A DNA stretch of 64,000 nt from CAZSMK01 sp964608095 (GTDB lineage Bacteria > Sumerlaeota > Sumerlaeia > MWCT01 > JAGHBZ01): positions 1 through 64,000 of the forward strand of contig CAZSMK010000068.1 of assembly GCA_964608095.1 (NCBI GenBank), written 5' to 3'. A model generated the notes under the pieces. It was not told the origin of the DNA. It worked only from the letters and a program-made list of their open reading frames with translations, and made no database searches. Position 1 is the first letter of the stretch. The number at the start of each line of letters is the position of its first letter. The position numbers and the translations under genes were made by a program. Positions 63,154 through 64,000 of this stretch are shown one piece after another.

Positions 63154-64000
63154 CTATTGTGACTCCTTTTTCAAGCGGACTTCGCCTTTTGAATCGGTTC
63201 CCCCGACCGACGCCAGGTTCGCTCGAATCGTATACACGGCATCCGGTTTTCTCGACTCAAGTTCAAGTTTATAGACAATGTTGCGTTTATCGTGTCCACT
63301 CCAGCCGGTGTGGGTATCTCGATGAATCTCTTTGCCGTTCTCGAGTAGCGCCACCCACTCGAGTTGTATAGCAGAGCTCCCTGCGGTGTAAAGGAAGATT
63401 GCCTCATAGACACCGGCATCATCGATCATTTTGGAGACGTCCCACTCGAGCGTGACGCCTTCCTCGCTCATCCGGTCAGGTCTCCAATCGCCTACAAGGG
63501 TTGAGCCCTTGATAGACGCGCCCAGTTCGTCTTTACCATACTTGACGCCGATAATTTCCAACCGCTTGTAATGCCGGGTCATGCGTTTCTTGAAATCCTT
63601 CCAATCGCGTTTGTCCTCAGGCGACCAGGCGACTTCCGAGAGTGCCGTCAGGCGTGGGTAGACCTGGAAATCGTAGCGGTCGCGAGTCGGCACCCATTCG
63701 GTCCACATGTTTCCCTCGAGTCCGATGACATGGTGTGCCTTATCCGACGAGAGCTCGTCCGGTATCGGTTCAAACGAGTAGGATTCCTCGAGCGGGGTTG
63801 TCGCGTAACTATAATCCAGGTAACAATGAGATGTCGGAGACATAATGACGTCATGTCCTTGCCCCGCAGCTTCGATTCCGCCTTTGATGCCGCGCCACGA
63901 CTGCACGATTGCGCCCGGGGCAAGACCACCCTCGAGGATTTCGTCCCACCCGATCAGACGCCTGCCTTTACTCGTGAGATATGCATCTATGCGTTTGATA
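63154..64000 (-). CDS. Glycoside hydrolase family 20 beta-N-acetylhexosaminidase (5' part outside the window)
   Basis: The frame runs off the right edge, so only the C-terminal 281 residues are visible. GH20 active-site strands are RRLIGWDEILEGGLAPGAIVQSWRG and VIMSPTSHCYLDY. IGLEGNMWTEW and YPRLTALSEVAWS follow. These form the terminal N-acetylhexosamine pocket. A C-terminal beta domain of about 110 residues follows the barrel. The enzyme should release GlcNAc or GalNAc from glycan ends. It is followed at once by the GH3 gene and fits the NagX-like and ROK genes in an amino-sugar pathway. Confidence 0.9.
   Translation of the reverse strand, partial: IKRIDAYLTSKGRRLIGWDEILEGGLAPGAIVQSWRGIKGGIEAAGQGHDVIMSPTSHCYLDYSYATTPLEESYSFEPIPDELSSDKAHHVIGLEGNMWTEWVPTRDRYDFQVYPRLTALSEVAWSPEDKRDWKDFKKRMTRHYKRLEIIGVKYGKDELGASIKGSTLVGDWRPDRMSEEGVTLEWDVSKMIDDAGVYEAIFLYTAGSSAIQLEWVALLENGKEIHRDTHTGWSGHDKRNIVYKLELESRKPDAVYTIRANLASVGGTDSKGEVRLKKESQ

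Noticed and set aside
62462..63274. 270-codon open frame on the plus strand
   Set aside because: Antisense shadow of the GH3 gene and its junction with GH20.

Overview
The window reads as a chromosome segment of an uncultured, probably diderm (Gram-negative-type) bacterium. The evidence is two secretins, several lipoproteins, many signal peptides, SEDS cell-wall machinery and Pst/Znu ABC importers. The lineage cannot be fixed from sequence alone. Large secreted beta-helix proteins with thrombospondin type 3 repeats and a dockerin, a lamin-tail domain on a kinase-like protein, DUF4185, GH3 and GH20 enzymes, and a NagX-like acyltransferase suit a saprophytic candidate phylum, but that is inference. 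No rRNA, tRNA or CRISPR array was found.

Layout. 1-0.9 kb: repeat-rich spacer and a decayed 3' gene fragment. 0.9-8.3 kb (minus strand): ruvX-uvrC, a membrane pseudokinase with an outer lamin-tail domain, and a znuABC-like metal importer. 8.5-14.4 kb (plus): sodium/solute symporter, GT-C-like membrane protein, rodA and a double-receiver protein. 14.5-19.3 kb (minus): clpX-lon-panE. 19.6-23.9 kb (minus): pstSCAB-phoU behind a clear Pho box. 24.2-31 kb: secreted PKD/zinc metalloprotease, a broken beta-helix gene, an intact 1287-residue beta-helix/TSP3/dockerin protein and a small cohesin-like protein. 31-33.5 kb: IS1182-type transposase remnant and an intact IS1634-type element. 33.7-36.7 kb (plus): alkaline phosphatase and a YibE/F membrane protein. 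36.9-44.9 kb (minus): phoB-phoR, then a Pho box and the cluster lipoprotein, secretin, secretin, second PstS. 45-53 kb: ROK kinase, clpC, ridA, and purC-purS-purQ with a beta-CASP nuclease. 53.3-64 kb: DUF4185 protein, NagX-like acyltransferase, ECF sigma with a fused anti-sigma/FecR protein, GT-C-like protein, GH3 and the 3' part of a GH20 gene.

How it fits together. Much of the middle of the window looks like one phosphate-starvation programme: PhoBR, high-affinity PstSCAB with PhoU, a secreted alkaline phosphatase, a second PstS and a secretin pair. Three start regions carry TTAACA-like hexamers repeated every 11 bp, the spacing typical of PhoB/PhoP boxes. The most unusual unit is the Pho-box-led lipoprotein/secretin/secretin/PstS cluster. 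The two secretins are paralogues with private conserved motifs, and no other type II secretion gene lies in the window. A second unusual unit is the dockerin protein followed immediately by a one-domain cohesin-like secreted protein, a possible self-contained extracellular assembly pair. The right-hand end suggests uptake and breakdown of N-acetylhexosamine-containing glycans.
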